Assembly: GCF_040807025.1 (NCBI RefSeq)
Contig: NC_090947.1
Coordinates: 2,852,001-2,916,000, forward strand
Direction: 5' to 3'
DNA: 64,000 bases
From: Struthio camelus
Lineage: Eukaryota; Chordata; Aves; Struthioniformes; Struthionidae
Position numbers and translations under genes: made by a program
Notes under the pieces: generated by a model
What the model saw: only the letters and a program-made list of their open reading frames with translations
The model's database searches: none
Told to the model about the DNA's origin: nothing
Part shown: piece by piece, positions 10,801 through 24,176 of the stretch
How the letters are laid out: each line of letters starts with the position of its first letter
How positions within the stretch are numbered: the stretch's first letter is position 1

Positions 10801-13800
10801 TTTCCAAGGTGGTGAGTGCACTCAGGCATGAAATGAAAAAGCTCTCCTCTGTGGGGGAGCAGGAGCTGACCTTGCTTTGTCCAGAAATGCAATACAAAGC
10901 ACACACTTGGGCACGATTCAACTTTTAGAGGCACTTTCTCATGGCTGCCAGTGAGACACATCAGGCCACTCACTCAAAACTGGTTCATGGGCAAAAACCC
11001 AAGGAAGAATTATCTAGAAAAAAACAACAGCAATGGTAAGCCATGGGGTAAGGTGAGAATGTGCAAAAGGGAAACCAGTCCTGTCCATATACTTCGAGTT
11101 GCATACTTCAGTTTTCGGGCACACAAAGAAAATAAACAGAAAAATGCATATATTCAGTAGAAAACAATAAAATTAAGATTTTTATTTTTTAGTGAAAAGC
11201 AATTCCATGAGAAAGGTTTTAGGCATATCAGAAAAGCTCAAATACAGTGGTGCAGGGGACACACAAATGCTTCATTAGTAATTAGATGGGCTGATCTCAT
11301 ATTATTTAAATAGCTTTGGCCAGCCAAACATACCTTTCATGTCCTTGCAGACTAAAACAATTCTTACAATGCAACCTCTTGTACCTGTCCACAAGTGAAG
11401 GCTGCCCGCCTTAGCCCAGAGGATTTGTGTGTGTCAGTCAAATGGCCTTGAAGTACAAACTTCAAAGGGAAAAACAGACAGAGGGAGGCAAAGTTATATC
11501 TGTTTATCTGATCCTACAATATTTGGGCTGTAGTTTTCAAGCCTGGGCAGCCAGAAATGTTTTTTCATTACTGAGCAATGCAATATTTAAATGAAGTGCA
11601 ACCCATATTTTTCAGAGTGATCAATGCAAACATTTCCACATTTCTGTGCAGCTGCACTGAAAAGGTCTCTAATGCATTGCATGTACACTATTTCCCAGAT
11701 ACACAATTGAATGTCTGATTGACAGACATGCTTGAGCTATCCTCACTAGTCAGAGGTCATCGTAGGTCCCTGCACCTAGCCTGTGGCCCAGGGCTGTATC
11801 TTCTGTCAGGGAAGTCACTTGCACCAGATAGTCATTGCTTGCAGTTCTTTCTCTAGCAATGCCATCACAGCCTCAGGAAATCCCAGTAGGAGGTGGAAAG
11901 CATTGATTTGTCTAGTGAGACAAGCCTCGTCTGCATTGTCTGTTGCACGAGGACATCCTACCTATTGCATGTTAGCACAGTGGGTCCAGAGCTGGCCTGG
12001 CAGCTTTACTCCACCCTTGGCATGTGCATGATTGCCTGCGCACATGGCTGTGTCTGAGAGGGTGAGCACAAGCAAGCACAGTGGCTGTGAGAAACAGAGC
12101 ATCCTCAAAAGAGTCCCATGACCACTAGGGAGTCCATAATGGGGATACTGAAGCACTGAGCATTGGGGGAAAGCTCTCTGTCATCTCTGGGTGCCAAACA
12201 CTTGGAAATGTGGCCTGGGGCTCTTCAAAATGCTGACCTTGCATTCCTAGGGCCCCAGGTACTTTCTGAGGAGCTAGTGAGAGTCACTTTGCAAAGCGGT
12301 GGCCTTGCAGGTAGGTGCAATGCCATCTCCTTTGTGTCTGAATACTCTTGAAGCACCCTCCTCATCAAATGGCAGCATCTGTGCCTCTATGCAAAAGACA
12401 GAGAACGGGGCAGGACAAAGGTCAGCAGGCAGGGAGGATAATGCAGGGTAAAAGTGCAGTGTGCAGAGCCAAGAGGAGGAAGGGACATGGTCTGGAGGAA
12501 TGCACAGGCTCTCCACCTCCCTCTGCCCTCTGTATCCTGTTCTTGAGCTGCCTCAATGTATGATAAACAGCACAGCTCCCAGCTACATTTGCATCTTCAC
12601 CAAATCACAAAAAAATCCTCTTTTTGGATCCTAGTGACAAAGATACTGGGGACAAGGGGCAATACCAGTGTGCCTGCACGTTCTCTGGGAAACTTGAGAA
12701 CCCATGTGTCCACCCTGCTCTGGGTTAGCTTTACAGATGCTCCCAGTGGAAAACTGCTCCCATCCGGCAGCAAACCAGAGCAGTTACATTTGGATAGCTA
12801 TGTTTGGGCTCTTTCTCTTAAGGTGGATGTTTAACGTTGCAAGCAAGAGTAGCAGTACCTGCAGATACTGGCCACCACAATATGCCTGGTAGTACCTGGC
12901 TGCCTTGGTTTTATCGACTACGTTCTTTGCACCTGGAAGGTGAGGGCCATTGAGCCAATACCATCTCATATCTCCTGCCTTGTCTTTGTGCAGTCCCTCT
13001 TCCCTCCATCCTCCATGCCTTTTACAGCTGTGCTGTCTTCCCTCATGCCCATCCTTCAGAGCCAGAAACCATCCTGGACTTCGGTGAAGTGTCAGCTATA
13101 GTTTTATTTGGCGTTTGGCACTGTGCTGAGACAGTGGATGTTATCTGCAGCATCGCAGTGCTGCCTGGCTATTAAATAGATGATCTGATCACCTAAACAT
13201 CAAAGCAGGCAAAGCCAGGCTCAGCTTCAAACTCCACTGGCTTCCCAATGGTATTTGCAGCCATCCTTTGAGCCAAAGACAGATTTAGGAAGGGCTACCA
13301 CCGAACTGCTGATGTATGATTAAGGGTAAACCCAGATGATCATCTCTGTTAAGTAAGGCCAGCCACACTGATAGATCAGGGGTCCCTGTACATGCACCAG
13401 AGACCAAGACAGCCTGTACAGATCTTGCCTAGGGAAACACGCAACCAGCAACAGGTCTGTCTCCAGCATGCACCTATAAAGAGACATGGCATGACATGAA
13501 CAAATGAGAAGTGAAGACCTCTCAAGACAAGTGAGAAGATTTCCCTCCCTAAGTGACCTCATTCCAGCCTCTGGAGGGATGTCTCAAAGGAAATAACTAA
13601 AATAACCCCCAACTCACAAATGAATGAAAAAAAAGAGTTTGAAGCCTCTGAACTCTGCAGTGGCAGAGTTACATTTGCCAGCACCACAAGTATTGAAGAA
13701 GGAAAATGTGCAAATAGTAAATATGTGCTGGACTGCAATTCTCACGCATGCCTCTCCTGTCGCACAGCAGAGGACACACTCTGACATGTGCATCTGATCA

Positions 13801-15351
13801 GCTTTTTTCAGCTTCCAATTTCTGCATCCTGAATTTTTGCTATGAATTAGCCATTAAAGACTGGCAGACAAAAATTAATCCTAGAGGTTCCTTGGCAAAC
13901 AACTGAACTGTGGAAATGTCAAGAGTATTGAAGCGTGAGTACAGCTCAGTAAAATGCAGGTGTAGGTAAAAGCCCCATCATCCAAACTGCCTATCCGAGG
14001 AGAACAAAACTGAAAAAGGGTAAATGGGAATTCCAGAAAAAAAAATCTCTCATTCCACGTGCTGTTTCCAAAGCCTGGCTAGTCTACAGCAGGGATAATT
14101 AGATTTCAGCCATACAGGCAAAATTTTCAGAATAAATTATTAATCACAGATTGTTTGTCCAGGATCAACTGAGAAAGAAGTGAGCAGTCAAAAAGCCAGC
14201 AGCCTGTCAGCATTTCAACTGTATTATGAAAAGAAGGGGGTGCAAACATCAGTACCTACAGCTCAAGGATATTCTGCCCTTCCTGGGCTAGCAATCGCTG
14301 TACTTCCAACGTGAACCAAGAAGCGTCCAGCCTCCAGCCTCGCTCGCACAGTCACTGCAAAAGTGCACCTCTTGGAAAAGCCTGTCGTCCTCACCCACAC
14401 CACACCAAATACAGCCCTGACAGAGACTCAGCAACTTGCAAGGAGGCATCTAGCCCAATTTTTGAGGTTCCTTGCTATTGTGGCTGGTTTGTGCTGTTAG
14501 TTATCATCATGCTTGCCCTAGAAATGGACATCCTTTCTTTGAGTCTGGTCAGACTCGTGGCTCAGAGATGTTCTCTGGCGAGGAGCTCCAGGGTAATTTT
14601 GTGTGGGGCCCACGCCCAGTATTATGGTTTTGAAAAAGGAGGAAACACAGGAGTTTGGCTCATAGGAACACAATAATTACCTGAGCATAAAAAAGGGCCT
14701 TTTCTTTCCTGATACAAAACATCTGATAAAAGCCTGAGCCCAGCAGTATTTATATTAGCAGATTTTACATCCTCCTTGTGTGTACTTGGACTGTGAGATA
14801 TAAATCAAAGCAAGGGTTCATTCCAAGAACACTTTATTTTTATCTAAATAAGTATGTGCTGGTGGAGCAGATACTGGTATGTTGATTCTGTTAGTTCAGT
14901 GTGATTTATAACAGTTTCTATTGTTTTATACTGTGTTTCATTTTTGAGTACTTAATTCATCTGAGTCACAGGTCTAGGTATTTTTGTTTTGTTTTGTTTA
15001 ATGTATATTTTCTTATGGGTGGTTTTAGGTTTTCATGGTTTACTCTAGCATTGTAACCCTTTAAATGCAGAGGAAGAACATAAAACCAAGAAAACAAACT
15101 CCAAATGGGTCTGCAATCAAATGTATCCCTCTCTAAATTGATCCACATGAGGTGGAGAAAAAGCAATATAGAGTGCCTCTCAATAATTCATTGCCCCTTA
15201 ACTGTGGTGATCCCTCACCTGAGTTTAGGAGACCAGCCTGCATTCCTAGAAGAGATACGTGTGCACACTGAAGTTCAGGCAGTAGCTGCTGCTGTGCCAC
15301 GATTCTGGAGAGCAGAGGAGGGAAGTCAAGGGAATGCTCTATATTCCTCCA
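7833..15351. other. long non-coding stretch, no gene recognised
   Basis: About 7.5 kb without a recognisable exon, RNA gene or CR1 copy. The longest open frame (7927-8478 minus, 183 codons) has no domain and no coding-like splice context. An AT-rich homeodomain-site-like segment at 9050-9125 is noted as a candidate conserved element. The frame at 14311-14676 has one hydrophobic stretch but nothing else in its favour. Confidence 0.5.
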
Positions 15352-15441
15352 CCTTTACTTTTGTAAAGCTTTACTTTACTTTCTCTAAAGTACTTTAAGC
15401 TACTTTACTTATTGTAAAATAAAAAGTTACTTTACTTTTTG
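15352..15441. repeat. degenerate CTTTACTT-type low-complexity repeat
   Basis: The word 'tttactt' recurs about seven times in 90 bp, interspersed with 'gtaaa' words on the same strand, giving an imperfect, partly self-complementary tract. Confidence 0.7.
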
Positions 15442-17439
15442 TGAAATAGCTTTGGTGAGCAAACATTATAAACACAGTCATCAGGAAAAAAAGCAGCCCC
15501 AAAAGCCAAAGAAAGCAAGGCTGTATCAACAGCTCTACTCCCAAATTTGCCCAGATTCATCAGAAGTCATCTTAACTCTTACCAGAGAGCAATGTCATCT
15601 TGCAGATTATAATCAGAGTCCTTGGAAACCTTTACAGGGACTGAGATTTCCGTCATTCTCTGAGGATGCCCGTTTTTACAGCTTTGCTTGGACTCGACTT
15701 GCAAGGGAGAATTCATGCTTTGGCCACAGAAAGGAGAATAATTCCTGTGCAGTGTTTTTGATCAACATAATGCCTGTAGCTGGTAATTAAAGCAGGGAGA
15801 GAGAAAAAAAAATGGAAAAATCACCTTCTCCTTCAAGATTTATTAGACTATAAACCCAGAAACTGAGATTTTCCTATCACCACCTGTGGGACCCAAGGGA
15901 CAGTTTTGACTTAATGCAGAGTAGGATGTTTCTCTCGGTTATGAATTCAGAAGGTGATCTGGGGAGTTCACAGCAGAGAGATACAAGTGCTTAAATATGA
16001 GCACACAGGGGCTTTGGTACTGCCAACTTCTGCTTCAATGTCTTATTTTTATAGCAGTACTAAAAGACCATCCAGACTTCAGGAGGTTAGTGAGGAGTAG
16101 CAAGACATTTTGGAGAACAGCAGGTCAGTAGCTGGAGGCTGATGGAGAGCAGGCTGTTGGGCTCAGACCCCTTCTTAACTGGTTCACTGCTTCAGAGCAA
16201 GGACTTAAACCCAGCTCTCCAAAGATGCATTGGCAGCAGGAACTTGGCTACAAAAGACCTTTTTAAGACCTGGGCCTAAGTCAGTGCAAGCCACAGGAGC
16301 TGTGTGGTTAAAGTACAAACCTTGGGGTTCTGCCATCTGTGACAAGTACCTCCTGCTTGGATCCCCGCCACAGGTAGAATTTGAGAGTCACATCTAAGGG
16401 TAAAGAAGAAACAAGGTATCCAAAGAACCTAATGTTAAAGGTTTGTCAATGCAACCAGATTATTTTTTACATGATGCACTAAACGTTGATTACAGCATTT
16501 CTGAAGCCATTTCTTTGCCCTTCGTGATTCTTCACGCTGCCACAGATGGGAGACCAGATGGCTAGCTCAACAAAGAGGACTCCAGCTCCATTATAGTGGC
16601 TGCAAAAGAATATTAGGTGCTGGAAAAGGAACTTTGCTAGCCATCCACCTGGGCATGGAGCCCTTGCATGTGCCCACTGGAAGAGCTGAAGAGACTCCTG
16701 CCCCAATAGAGAGAAGGTACTGCCTTTCTGGGTGACTCAGATGGGGTTTGGGCTCTGCTCAGGGTTTTGCGGCCCTGACCCCCGACTTTGGCTCTCTCAC
16801 AGGAAAGCCATGGCGATGTTATAGCATCCCTGCTCTCCCTCAACTCCTTTAATTCCAGCAACCTCTGATGAAAGCATCCATCTAGGAGTTGAGAAGGATC
16901 AACGCCTTGCTCTAACAAGCAACTAGTTATTCAAGGAAAGCAGGGAAAAATGCTGGTAATGCTGGAAAAATGCTCTCCCTGACAGAGCATGCCAGTGCTA
17001 GGGCTAAGAGAACTCCAAATCACCCAGAGGGAGGCATGCTCTGGGTGCTGGGCAGCCCAAAGGCAGGAGGAGCTCTGAGCACCTCATATCCCATGTCGGC
17101 TCATGGAAATTGAGACCCTGTGACAGAAATCTGGCACTCAAAGGACATAAGCTTCTACAGGGATATGTTGCTCAATGCAGACCCTAATAGATTTTATTAG
17201 AAATGAAAGGTAAAGAAAGTGTATGTCCAGCCAAAAAAAAAAAAAAAATAGTGTTAAGAAGAGCCTTGAGAGAGAGTTTCTGAAAAACAAAAATGAAATC
17301 ATGCAACTTGTCCTAAAGATTTCACATGTACTTTACAGCACAACAGAGTGGTCTGGAGCAGAAGTTTCTGTAAGCTAAGAGGCAGGGAAAGCAACTAGGA
17401 GCTTATAATTCCAGTTTTCTAACCCTCCATGGGAAACCT
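15442..17439. other. non-coding stretch, no gene recognised
   Basis: Unique-looking DNA, with an A-run at 17234-17249 just outside obvious repeat units. Open frames are short and domain-free. Confidence 0.5.
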
Positions 17440-17636
17440 GTCCACTACTTGAACTGGAATAGGTTGCCCAGAGAGGCTGTGGAGTCTCCTTCCCTGGAGA
17501 TATTCAAAACCCACCTGGATGTGATCCTGTGCAATGTGCTCTGGATGACACTACTTGAGGAGGTGGTTGGACTAGATGATCTCCAGAGGTCCCTTCCAAC
17601 CTTGGCCATTCTGTGATGCTGTGATTTTGCGATCCT
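17440..17636 (+). repeat. CR1 LINE 3'-end fragment
   Basis: Sense-strand CR1 tail. It includes 'actggaataggttgcccaga', 'ggctgtggagtctccttcc', 'tggagatattcaaaacccac', 'ggttggactagatgatctcc' and 'aggtcccttccaacc', and ends in degenerate 8-bp repeats ('attctgtgatgctgtgat'). It is 5' truncated and clearly more diverged than copies A and C. It represents the last about 45 codons of ORF2 plus the 3' UTR. Confidence 0.92.
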
Positions 17637-20600
17637 CAACTTCACTGATGAAACAGCCTCATAGATTCCAGTTAAGGTAATTGCCTACCTTAATAATTCA
17701 TGACCTGCTTTCAGGAGAGTTTGAAGCTCAGAGGAAATCTAAATGCTGCCGTATACATTCTGATCAGCAACACCACTCATTGCCTGCCTGTATGAAAGTA
17801 AAAGTAATTTTATTAAGCTATAGGGTCAAGTAGTTTCCTTTCACACTACAGAAATAACATCTGGATTATTTCCACTTTTTCCCCCCTTAAGTCACATAAC
17901 AATTATCCTTAAAAGAAGAAAAAATATCGTAAGACAAAAGGAGTCCTAGATGAGAAATTCACTTTTAACAGCCAGGCAAAACAAAGTGCCTTATAGAAAG
18001 GTTTGTTTTAGAGGAGTTATCCTTCAAAGGAAACACCTCCATCAATAGCTTGCATGCTTACTTAAATATTCCTCATCGTTATTACAATCACTGTACTCTT
18101 TAATTGAACTAATTGCATTAGTGTCTGTGGATATGATTCCCTTGGGCTCTTGGACTTCCTGAGACTTCACAGCCTAACCTGGCAGGTCAGACGGAAACTG
18201 AGGAGGTAAGGGCAGGTACGGGAGGACATGATGACCTGGCCAGCACCAGTCTCCCACACCGTTACCTGCAGTCAGTGCTGTCATTTCCATTAGTTCTCTG
18301 CCAGTGCACACAGAACTGTGTTTCTCAGTGAATAGCCAAACATCCCCAGCCTAGCATCAGTGTCAAGCCATTTTTCTCTGCTGTATCCAGAGACATCCTG
18401 AGGCACTGTCCTGGCTCTCCTTTGGGCCCTGGACTTGAGAAAAGGGTGATGATGCCCATGAATTTTTGGCTATAGAGGTCAGCAGGGGGTGCAGGACCCT
18501 TGCACCCTAAATCAGATCTGCACTGCATGTTTTTCAGCAAGTGTGAAGCGCCCAGCTCTGTTACTTGGAGGTGCCAGCTGCAACGTTCATGGCATCAGCC
18601 CCCACATTTTGGGAGAAGTGACTGGAGAGGAACAAATTCACTTCTGATCTCTTGTGAGTGTCAGCTTGCATCTCATAGAGAAGGTATAAGCTGGCTGGCA
18701 TGGGCCGCTCCAGAGCTAAACCCACCTTCAGCTTTGTCTACACACATCCTTCCTCACAAGCCTTTTCAGCGCTAACCCTTCTCCCAGCCATTCAGAGATA
18801 CCACCCAGAGGAATTGACCAGGTGGCCAAACATATCTGCTCAGAAATAGGAGGAGGGCACCAAAATCTTCACAACAAATCTAGCTAGACTGCAAGAAGCA
18901 GTACCTAAAGCTACAGAAGTTCATATATAGATATAGAAAACTATCCATGTTTACATTCTTGAATGGGAATCCAGCCTGTTATAGTCAACAGTGTTTGTAT
19001 TTCGGCTTTAGAGACTTCTGTGCTTGATGTATCCTTGTGCAGCATCCTCATACTCTGCTCCCCCTGGGGCTGCTGCACATTGCTGTTTATAGAGAACATC
19101 ACTTACCACAAACATCCATGTGCAGTAGCAAATGCCACTCTCTGGCTGCAGGGCCTGCACTGTGAGCCATGGCTATTTTCCTGTCACACAGGGAAAGGGC
19201 TCATGGGGAGGCATAGGGAGCTGACTGCCTCACTGGATGAGAGCCACAACAGGGCCACAGCAAAAAGCCGGGGTGAGGTTGGGCTGCTTCCGTCCTGGAC
19301 TCTGTGGGAGGGACTGCTCCCTGGGTACTGCTTACTCTTGCTGAGGACAGGGAGACTTGCCTGACCAGGTATCTGTGGTCACAGACAGGCTCAAGCAATA
19401 TGCCCCATGATGTCCACGTCTGGATCGTGCCTGGCTACCCCACCAGGGAAAGAAGGAGCGTTGCAGAACCCTGCTCCAAGGCCTCAGTTCCACCAAACAT
19501 AAAACCCACCGAGACTTTCAGCCTCCAAATAACCAGCCCAATTTCCAGAGCTGCTGAGCCCCCAACAGCCTATGTCAACTTTCTGGGGATGGCTTGGGTT
19601 GCCTATGAAGCTGTATTTCCTACCTCCAACCAGAGAACTCTGCTTTACTGAGCCAATAAGGTTAATTAAACAAAAACTGAATGTCTCACTACTACCTCCA
19701 ATCGTACCCTATCTCCTGCTTCCTGCCAGAAAACACATCTAGTTAAAGAGGCTGGGGATGAGATGCTCATTTAATTACAGCTCAGTCTGCATGCTGTTCA
19801 AAGGTAGCATAGCCTAATAAATATAACAGGGCAGAACTTCAGCCAGTTATAAAAGAGATCCAGAGCTCTGGGACCTATCTTCCAGGAATCAGAAAGATCC
19901 CAGGTGACTATACACCATTCACTATGATTTATATTGTGAAATGTGTACAACTAACAACTGTTGCAGCCACCAGAGCAGCATAGACAGGACCTGCACCTAC
20001 TAGCCTTTGAAGGTCATGGGAAGTCCTATGATACCGAAAGGAGGTTTCCCCATAAAGCCCCATCTTCTAGCATCACTGCCTGAGGACAAAAACCACGCCC
20101 TTACACAATTTCAAAGCTCCCAACTGCCAAAGACCTTGATTATCTTCTTCTGTCTCATGATTTCTAGGTCAGCTTGGTGTTTGCTGAAGGGCTGCATTGT
20201 GGCACCTGGATGATAGGGGCTAAATACCAAAGGACTCAGCACATCCTACGGCAAGGATCTGACTCGCTGTCACATTCAGAGTCATTTTACTTGGCAGTAT
20301 AAAATAATGCTAAAGTCTCACGCTGACCCCCACTTTAGGTCTCTGTGCACTGCCTGGTATTTCAGACAGCGTGGTGGACATTGTTAAAATATTCTGAACG
20401 GCTGCTCTAGACTGTCACAAGCAAAAACTTCAACCAATCCACGGAAAGAATACATTTCTTTTTTCACTGAAGAAGTCAATGGGCTGCATCTGAGATGAAG
20501 CAGTATCTTATTTTGCAGAGGACTGCAAAGCAGTAGCAGCAATAGTTTGGAGCAGGAGTTTGGGCTAGGTTTCGGGTAGGCTCAGTACAACAGATTGACG

Positions 20601-23600
20601 CTGCTGAAACAATATTTATTGGCACCACAGAGTTCAAGGCTAGAATAAATCAGTTAAATGATACTCCTTTTTAATTTCACCAGGAGAGAAGTCAGAAAGG
20701 GTGCCAGGAAAAAGATTGAAAAAAAAAAAAAAGGCTAAAGGAAAGGAAAAGGCATGTCTATTGCTAGAATGATCTTCACTGTTGCCTGACAAGCAAGGAA
20801 CAGCTCAGAGGCATCCAGGGCCAGAGTGGGAAGAGGCAGAATCATTGTAGCAATAGTTTTAGTGAACATTAATTATTCTTTGGCCAAGCTTTCAATTATT
20901 AAATGTAACTAAAATTATTTTGAGTTCTTCCCTCAAGGAAGAGAAGAAGACATGAAACACAAACAAGGAACAAATGTAGAGGCACAAACACATTTTTTAG
21001 CACAAGATAGACTTTAGCTGCTTGGTTTAATACCTAAATTTCAACAAAGCTGATGGGAGCCAGCAGAGATGGCTTGTCACGTGGTGTTAAGCACTGTACA
21101 ACCAAACTAACCAAGACTGCAGTACCCTTACTGTCTTCAGTGCTGTAACCATTGAATTGCATCACTTCACCCTCTAAGCCTGCTGCAGGCACAGACTTAA
21201 AGAAGCTGGGATGGGGACATGGGAGGATGGAGAATCAGATGCTGCTTAGGAGGGTAAAGTACACGGCTTTACACACGGCTGAATGTGATGCTGCGTTCTG
21301 GGACAGCAGCTAAATCTCCTCTTTGAGACTTGACACTTCTCTCTAACTGCTTGTGATGAGAGGAGAGACTGGACATGGGGTTTCTTGCACCTGGCCCTGG
21401 CATGGATCTGACCCCAAATAGCTATTATTGATCAGCTCCTCCCTACACCTTTTCCCAGTAAGAAATTTCATAAGGTCAGCAAAAAATGAAACTCTTTCTG
21501 CTGAAAGAGAGTAGAACATTTCAGAGACCTTTCAAATCAGACCCAAAATTTCCACTTTTCAATGTCTCCTACAGCCATTTAAGACAAAATAGAGGAGCAT
21601 TACAAAGCAGCTCCCATTTATCAGAATGGCACCTTCAGCGCCATGAACATACAGGCAGATAACCTCTCTCGCGCTCAAGAATTTCTGATTTGTGCCTTGA
21701 GGCACTATAAATAGCTGTGTGCACAATTAGCAGGTTTCTGAACAATCTCCAGGAAATCATAATCCACAAAAAAATCAATAGGATCGGCTTTCCCTGCTGT
21801 AATAGCAAAGGTCAGAAGGAGATCAAAGAAGCAGAAGATATGACCCCTGGGAATAAACATCAGTAGCAGCTCCTGCAACCTGGCAATGCTCCAGGGTCCC
21901 CTCTACTTCTTGGAATGGCTCCTACGACTTCAATGGACAATGCTCAGTGAGCAGCATCTCCCCAGCAGCATGCACGTTCATGCTGTGCATCAACATAGGT
22001 TTTTTTGATTAAAAATGCACGGTATCAACTGTGGCTGAGGTCCCCCCAGTCATATATTTAATATTTTATTTGTGCAGGCTGTTTGACTGGAATGAGTATA
22101 TTACCTGTATCTTCAGCTGGACGCTACCCCACAGCTGAAATGACACAATTTGATAAGGAGTTGTTTTCCTTTGTCACCTCCGCAGCATCCCAGCAGCAGC
22201 AGCCAGAACATGGTGCCCCCCAATAACCACTAGAGCCCACGTCTTTTCAGCATGCCACTTGTCCCAGAAATCACTGTTGGCCAGTGCAAGAAATGTGTTT
22301 AAAGGACATGCAAGAGGCCGCCTGACTAGATCTACCTTTCTCACACGGAAAACTGACCGCCCCAAGCCACCACTTGCATCACTCAGTTCTGGGACAACTC
22401 CCTGAAAAGCATCAAAGGATTGAATATTTATTTAAGAGAAAAAGTATCAAAGCTCAGTCACTAGCTGACAAAATGCAGATCTTCTCAAGGAACACACATT
22501 CTACCTTCCCATGGTTTCTGTTGCTTGGTTTCACTAAAAGCCACCTGCAGCATCACAGTTCTCCTTTACAGTTTGATGGAGGCAGTCTGATGGCTTTGCA
22601 AGGCAAGGTCTCTGCTCTGCCAGAACACAGTAAATTATCCCTACCAGGTAGGCCTATGATCTGCCGCATCTCATGTCTAAATACTGGGAGTTTCCTTCTG
22701 TAGTTGTTCCAAGGATAAGGTACGTACATTCGGCTCAGGAAAGCCTCAGGACTTTGCGTGCTTTAAATTCCCTTGGCAGTGCTTTCTCTGTTACATCGTT
22801 AGGTAATAAACTGGATTGTATAGAGAACACATGTTACAGAAGATTTTAGTTTGACACTGATGAAGACCACAAAGTGTAATATAATACCAGCGGGCTCTCA
22901 GGGATGCTAGAGATGCTTGCTTGTAACATTTTAACTAAATCAAGTCTCAACTCATTGCTATTGGACCTGGTATTGGGGTAATAGCAGAAGACATGAGATC
23001 AGACCTTGGAGTGAGGCAATTTATTCCCACAGGGCACGTTATTTCTGCTGGATCTTTCAGATATGCAGGCTGTGGCTTGGTCATTGTGCCATTACAGACA
23101 CTCTCATTTCAGGATATGAACAAGGACCAGCCCCACAACCTGCTGGAAGAGCTCTTCACCAGCATGGAAGAGATCAGCTGAGATCCTCTTCTATTTATTT
23201 CTTGAACTTCTGCTTGGCTGGAACATGGAGATCCAGTCTCAAATCTTGGGCATGAACAAAAGGGAAACACTTAGGCAGCTCATCTGTAGCCTCTCCAGCT
23301 AGCTTCAGGGTGAATGCTGTTGTGTTCCAAGTTGGAGCTTCTTCCTTATGCGCTTGGCAAGGACATCAGGTGTGGAGGTGTAGGGAGCAGGGGTGAGAAT
23401 GCCTGCAAGATCTAGGTGAAGGAGGATGGAGTTCAGCCCACGCTCTGTTTGGAGTCCATCAGAGACATTGCTTTGTGGGAGAAAAAGAAAAGTGATTTCA
23501 AAAAAAGATAAACATTTCAGAAATGTCTTTTCCACCTCTAGTATGGCTATCATGGTCCTGCCCACTGTACTGAGCAATTTAAATGACTCATGCAATGACC

Positions 23601-23999
23601 CCAACACATTTGGCGTCGTGCAGGAACTCACCTTGCCAATACTAACTTCCAGATAGTATTTCCCTTTACAAATGTCACAGAGGAAATTATTTCCTTGAGA
23701 GCTTTACTGTTGATTCGACATGGAAAGCCCAGTGTGTGCTTTTTCAGAGGGGCACTTGTCCTTGGAAATTACTTTGAAACAGCCTGAAGAGGTGAAACCC
23801 TGCAAGCAGGAAAGAAAGGGTCCATCCCAGCAAACGCATCAGGATCAGAAATTTTGCAAGGTAGGTGATGAAAGGACAGTAGTGATTCTTTATGGGCTGC
23901 ACAAGTTGTTATGGTCATGCAGGCAGCAGATGAGTAAACTGACAGACTCCTGTTTTTTATAGCCCCAGAGGCCAAGACACTTTGCAGCCATTGAATCTC
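17637..23999. other. non-coding stretch with weak exon-like segments near its end
   Basis: No recognisable gene. AT-rich homeodomain-like words lie at 18061-18125. An A-run is at about 20719-20731. Three open segments bordered by consensus splice signals lie on the + strand at 22572-22647, 23113-23181 and 23748-23860; these are discussed as a finding. Their phases are only partly compatible and no protein family is recognised. Confidence 0.45.
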
Positions 24000-24176
24000 T
24001 AAGCATTTTGAAGGCAGTGAGCCATTCTAATGTCTTAAAAAAGGCAAATACGACAACAACCCTTCACGAGTGGAGGAAACTGAGGCAAAGTGAGGGTGAG
24101 ATGACTTCCTAGAGGAGACAGAACACATCAGCATTTGAGCCATGGGTTGAAATCCAGCATTCTGGCTCCTGGACCC
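24000..24176 (-). repeat. MIR-like SINE relic
   Basis: Antisense MIR word order is visible: 'gaggaaactgaggcaaagtg', then 'agatgacttcctagaggaga', then 'gagccatgggttgaaatcc' and 'ggctcctggacc'. Antisense MIR typically reads gaaactgaggc...aagtgacttgcc...gggattcgaacc...ggctcc. It is old and diverged, and the limits are approximate. Confidence 0.5.

Noticed and set aside
16290..16380. tRNA-derived SINE (words 'gtggttaaagtacaaacc' and 'ggttctgcc')
   Set aside because: The A-box and B-box-like words are too weak and the downstream MIR core is not seen.
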